Assembly (NCBI GenBank): GCA_025449115.1
Contig: JAHLKC010000027.1
Location: 248,001-312,000, forward strand
DNA from: Chytridium lagenaria
Taxonomy: Eukaryota; Chytridiomycota; Chytridiomycetes; Chytridiales; Chytridiaceae
Direction: 5' to 3'
Length of the DNA stretch: 64,000 nt
Shown: in pieces, positions 59,608 through 64,000 of the stretch
How the letters are laid out: each line of letters starts with the position of its first letter
Position numbering within the stretch: position 1 is the stretch's first letter
Made by a program: the position numbers and the translations under genes
The notes under the pieces: model-generated
What the model was told of the DNA's origin: nothing
Database searches by the model: none
The model's input: the letters and a program-made list of their open reading frames with translations, nothing else

Positions 59608-60933
59608 ATGGAGCAACATCGGCACTCGCCGTCCTCCACTCCCTCAACGTCCGATCCTCATCGCTCTCCTCCCTCGGCCTCAGATCCCTCCTCATCCCTC
59701 TCCCCAATGCATCATCTCTCTTCTGTCCGTCTTCGTCGCCCGCCGATCGTCGTCCAGGTTTGAAAGGCGGTGCCGATCTTACGACCCGACTCGAACCTTG
59801 ATCCCATCACCCAATCCCTTACCTTGACCGGATTCTCACTCACCGGAAACCTCCGCGAACGCATCGCAAACCAAGCTCGAGCCTCCCCCATCACTCTCTC
59901 CAAGTCACCATCGGCACAACCCTCTACATCGCCAACCTCCTCAACCTCATCCCATCCCGTTCCCTCCTCTTCCATCCCCGTCTCATCCTCAACCGCTATG
60001 AATTCCACCGTCTCCCCACCTCCCTCTTCATCCTCGGAACTTCCCTTTTCGATGTTGCACGCTCTGTGGCTGGATTAGTATACTGGCAGGCACCTCTCGA
60101 GAAATGGGTTTGCGGAGACGGAGATCTCATCAAAGAGGGCCGTCTCGTTCGTCGTGGAGCAAACAGAAAACGCGCTGACGGTACTCGCAAGACCATGACT
60201 GAGTGGCTTGTCACTGGTAACCGCTTCATTCGCATTCTAAGCCTCTCTGCTCTCATCGTCACCGCTCTCGAATTCGCTCTGTACAAAGACCCTCAACCCG
60301 TTTCTGTTGATCCGTTCTCCCCTTTTGCAAATCGTGGACTCCTCGTGCTATTCCCATACTCCCTTTACCCGCTTCTTGAACACACTGTTCGTTGGTTATG
60401 GGCATTGACGGATCAAGAACAAGATGTGAAACTTTTCGGAATTTTACCCATCAACCCCGTTTACCTCCCCCTCGTCATGACGGCCTTTGGGGGCTTCGGC
60501 GCCTGGAAAGAAATGATCAAAGGATTCGTGACAGCCGTGACGTTTCTTACGTCATGAAAATCAGGAGAGGTGGAGAGGAAGGCGAACTTGTTCATCATTA
60601 TTTGAGGAGGTTGGGGAGGAGTTGGTATGTCTGGATTGACTCTTTCACGAGACGCTCGAGGTACCCGCTCCTAATATACCGGGAGCTTACCCTGCTGCTG
60701 CCGCTCCTGCTCCTGGAATTCCGGATATGACACAGTTGAATCAGATGATGGCGACTGCGTCGAATATGATGACGCAGGCGTTTAGGGATATGCAGGGTGG
60801 GACGGCGCAGAATGGAGGAGCGAGGAGGCGTCCTAATGTTTCGACGTCTGTGCAGATGGAGGAGGTGGAGGGTTACGATGTTTCCGGTCAACCTAATGTG
60901 AATCGGGGACCTGGAAGAAGGCTTGGAGAATAA
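59608..60933 (+). CDS. Derlin-like ER membrane protein (DER1 family)
   Basis: Predicted rhomboid-fold protein of ER-associated degradation, helping retrotranslocate misfolded proteins to Cdc48/p97. Seen: DPITQSLTLTGFSLT (about 59810), then after a frame change TIGTTLYIANLLNLIPS, LLFHPRLILNRYEFHRLPTS, FILGTSLFDVARSV (TM and the position of the WR motif, here HR), and SLSALIVTALEFALY. Later come LLVLFPYSLYPLLEHTVRW, FGILPINPVYLPLVMTAFG and VHHYLRRLG (about 60593, like the conserved GHxYxYL). The C-terminus, after an intron or shift, is PAPGIPDMTQLNQMM and ends NRGPGRRLGE at 60933. This resembles the SHP box (FxGxGxxLG) with which Derlins bind Cdc48. A charged insertion (CGDGDLIKEGRLVRRGANR) is unusual. 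The start codon is uncertain. Confidence 0.6.
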
Positions 60934-62151
60934 TGAATTTGGTTGTTTGTGCTTACCTGATTTTTTTGTTGCTTTAAAGTTTTTTTTATGCATAGATTGT
61001 ATGTTTTTGTTTGGGTTTAGGTTATTGTGAAAACTCGCCCTTGTTTGGCGATATTTTGTTTTGTTTTTGTGTCTATGGCCTCTACATTTTTACTATATAA
61101 AATCGGTATTGCTTTTTTAACTGTGAATCTTTTATCGGTTTTGGTGCATTGTCGCTCTAAACTTGCAAATGTCTCACTCTATGGGTTTTTTAACTGTGAA
61201 TCTTCTATCGTTTTTGGTGCTGTCTCTGTAAACTTTCAAATGTCTCACTCTATGGATTATTTTTGTGTGAATCTATCGTTGTGCATTGTCTCTGTAAACT
61301 TTCAAATGTCTCACTCTACGGGCTTAGTGTTTTGCCAGCTACCGGCACCATCAACATCAAGTCAGCAGTTATCCCCGCCCAAAACCATGATCAGTAAATA
61401 CGGAAAAAGTAGACTTTATTCTCGTTCTGACACAAAAAAGTGCACCCGTAATGGGGTTTCAAAATCATAGGAATCACGTCAAACGCATTGAAAAACACAC
61501 TTTGAATGCCTCACGAAACGGCCGTGCAAAAAAAAATAATCGCTTAAAACAACGACGCGCAAACAGGAGACCGTTTTTTTCGTGGAAAAAGAAATAAAGA
61601 ATAGACGTATTGGTTCATACAATAACAGAAAAGGGGAGTGGGGTTTTGGACAACGCGCATCCATCTCAACGAAATCGTTACTTTAATATAGTTCGGGTGT
61701 GACGTTAAGGGCTGGTCTTCACCATCGTAACCTCACAGATCCATTCCTAAACGTGATGACGGATATTATGGCCCAGATTTCTTAAAGGAAATGAAGGAGT
61801 CATATCACAATATGGTTTTATCGTAAACGTCACCATCGGCCACGACAAAAACCGTTGAGTTTTACGAAAAGAATAACCCACAACGTCACGTTTTAAAAAA
61901 ATATTCAGTTTCGCTGCATATTCTATTTGATAACGAAAGACGTCTTGTTTATTTGTACAAACATGCTATCAAAAATATCGTCAAAAGTACCACTGACATC
62001 TACCCCTACCAAAAGCATAAACATCCCCGCATTCCACAAAAAAAGAAACATACCGTTTTCAATATTGACAAAACACACGTTTCACATCCTCCCCCCAGTC
62101 CGTTGAATCATCTACAAAACATAGAACCGTATTAACGCATTCCCGATTCCA
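60934..62151. other. intergenic, convergent 3' flanks with tandem repeat
   Basis: 1.2 kb between convergent genes. Contains a three-unit tandem repeat (61113-61320) and otherwise AT-rich DNA with no supported ORF. Confidence 0.5.
61113..61320 (+). repeat. ~70-bp tandem repeat, three units
   Basis: Units start near 61113, 61186 and 61256. Each carries TGTGAATCT, TCGTTTTTGGTGC-like and CAAATGTCTCACTCTA blocks. The second and third units share CTCTGTAAACTTTCAAATGT exactly. Confidence 0.85.
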
Positions 62152-64000
62152 TCAATGCATTCTTCTCACCTTTGCAATCAATCCCGTCCACCCTTTTTAA
62201 AAAAAACAAGGTATGAACATACATAAATAGCAAACACACGTCATCAACACATAAAGAACACGGAAACAAGACGGGGAAAAAAAAACAACGAATCACTCAC
62301 CCGTCTGATGACTCGCTCCAAGTCCCTCCCCATTCTCACAATTGAAAAACTCGTAAAATAGGACAAGGTTCTTCCAATGTGGGCATGTGTTCATTTTATC
62401 TCGTCTGCCATTCACGGGGCGTGCACCATCTTTGGAGATAAAGAGACGGGTGGTTCTAGTAGAGGGGGAAGTGTTTTTATGCAGTGGAGAAGAAAGGAAA
62501 GGTGGGAGGGCAGGCGTGTTAATGCAGTGGAGAAGAAAGGGAGGGAATGAAGAAACGTAAAGGAATGGCAAGGAGATACCTAAGCATGATTTCGTCAGCG
62601 ACTTGATCGAGGTTTTTGGGTGTGGAAAAGGTCGGACACGCGATAAGGAAACTATCACCATAATAATGATGGAACCTGTACAAAAACGCAACACCGGAAA
62701 AGATTTAAAAATCAAGATCCATCAGTTAAAAAAGAGAAATGAAAAAAGGCCCAAGAAAAAGAAAAGAAATACGCAACACCGCTTAAAAAAGCATCGAAAA
62801 TAAAGTAAAACGTCAAAAAAGACTTAAAGAAAAAGAAGAAAAAAGCAAAACCAAGATCCATCAGTTTATCGCAAAAAAAAACGGGAAATTTTCCACAAGG
62901 TAAGAAACAGAAAAGAAAAGAGAAAAAAATAACAAAACACCACACCACCACCCACAACCCAAAAACAGAAAATATCATCATCACCTCTGCATACTCTCCA
63001 CAATCAAAAAAGTCGTCGGCATCCAAATCGGTCCCCTCCAATTCGAATTCCCCCCAAAAAGTCCAGACTCCGACTCCCTCTCCACAAAATCAACTCGATG
63101 TTCCACGCTCCCCACATAATACACATACGGATTCCTCTTATGGAATTTACTCAAACTACCCCATATTAGAAAACATCCGCAACCTGTCGTACCTTCGGAT
63201 ACCGTAGGGTGAGAGAAACTCGTCCTCCGAGAGCATGGTGTGAAGGATACGTGTGAGTTTGGAACGGGAGACGAGGGAGAGGAGGATGCGTTCGCCTTGG
63301 CCGGGGTCTGTAGGGGTTAGGTAAATAATGGGGTGCGGGGTACCATCGATTTTGGCTATGTTGCGTTGTGTGAAATCTATAAAGGGTGAGTGTGAAAACA
63401 AGATGAGGGAGGGATGTACCAAAGTTATCTAAAAACCATTGCATCCTATGAAACGGGATGAGAAACAAGAGTGTCAGGGGGGGGGGGGGGGGTTGTTGAT
63501 CACCTTCTCTTGAAATCCGGACACGCGTCAATCACATCCGGTTCCAACACCAACACCGCAAAAAGTGGGATCAACCCAAACAAGTGACCTCACTTTCAAC
63601 GGCACAGCGCGTCCATCCGCAAACTCCACATGATCATACTACCCATCAAAAAAAAAGCCTAAGAAAAAACAACATACATAAAACCCGTCTTCCTCATTCC
63701 ACAACGACTCGGAACGACCCTCAGAACGCCATGACAGCGCGTCGGAGATGTACATGAAATGCTCAAAGAATTTAGACGCTGTGTCTTCGTAGCTACGGTT
63801 TGTGGGGGCTAGTTCGAGAGCGATGTTGAGCCTAGAGGTTGGTGTGAGAGGAGGGGAGAAGGAGTGGGTTTACATGTTGAGGGAGAACATGGCCATCCAG
63901 GATGTCCCGTCGGCTTGACGAAGACGGCCGCCTGTGGAATGTTTATGAAGTTAGGGTTGTGGAGAACATGGGGGGTGAAAAAGAAAGTGGGCGGGGAATG
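62152..64000 (-). CDS. GH63/MGH1-like glycosidase, 3' part (5' end beyond window)
   Basis: Carbohydrate hydrolase of the alpha/alpha toroid, mannosyl-oligosaccharide-glucosidase-like type. Read on the minus strand from the right edge: DGTSWMAMFSLNM, LNIALELAPTNRSYEDTASK, FFEHFMYISDALSW, LWNEEDGFYYDHVEFADG, LKVRSLV with LIPLFAVLVLEPDV after a one-base shift near 63583, RRMQWFLDNF, SRSKLTRILHTMLSEDEF, LSPYGIRSLSKFHKRNPYVY, SGLFGGNSNWRGPIWMPTTF, FHHYYGDSFLIACPTFSTP, LVLFYEFFNCENGEGLGASHQTG, and a last exon TGWTGLIAK with its stop at 62152-62154. Exon junctions are GT-AG and mostly in phase. GLFGGNSNWRGPIW and GASHQTGWTGL are diagnostic of this bacterial-like subgroup. The missing N-terminal part lies beyond 64000. 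Confidence 0.8.

Overview
The window looks like nuclear DNA from an early-diverging zoosporic (chytrid-like) fungus. Genes are densely packed and carry many short GT-AG introns. There are fungal housekeeping genes (divergent histones H4/H3, an Rtt106-type chaperone, a DEG1/PUS3 tRNA pseudouridine synthase, a Derlin-like ERAD protein) next to families I associate with zoosporic fungi (class C receptor-like 7TM proteins, AAAP transporters, membrane-anchored glyoxal oxidase, LRR membrane proteins). The lineage is inferred from gene content only; no rRNA or mitochondrial marker is present.

Layout. 1-3 kb: a frame-broken AAAP amino-acid transporter. 3.5-11.2 kb: a tandem pair of GABA-B-like receptors; the first copy is broken by about nine single-base shifts, while the second splices into 16 phase-consistent exons (897 aa). 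11.4-17.4 kb: Rtt106-like chaperone, a small Cys-containing ORF, a TIM-barrel amidohydrolase with a minisatellite-filled intron, and a two-exon RING-H2 protein. 17.4-20 kb: AT-rich DNA and a low-complexity ORF. 20-23 kb: membrane-anchored glyoxal/galactose oxidase with a lectin-like insertion. 24-30 kb: a head-to-head pair of secreted paralogues with a CBM21-like N-terminus and a propeller-like C-terminus. 31-33 kb: an FAD/NAD(P) oxidoreductase.

34.3-45.8 kb is a Helitron-type element. A HUH-Rep plus Pif1-like helicase is spread over many exons, with two further ORFs of unknown function upstream in divergent orientation. About 20 copies of an 18-bp GC-rich palindrome (core CTCCCGGGACGGGAG) occur here and nowhere else in the window. 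Those inside the Rep-helicase gene all sit in introns, and one provides a 3' splice site. Beyond it, a TA-flanked Tc1/mariner-like non-autonomous element (46128-47859) contains a 411-bp hAT-like MITE with perfect 8-bp target duplications.

48-64 kb: divergent H4/H3 pair, a 7TM protein, two tandem LRR membrane proteins, an interstitial telomere-type repeat, an F-box-like protein, PUS3, a Derlin-like protein with a C-terminal SHP-like motif, and the 3' part of a GH63/MGH1-like glycosidase on the minus strand. Single-base frameshifts are common across the window, including one in the conserved PUS3, so part of the breakage may be assembly error rather than decay.
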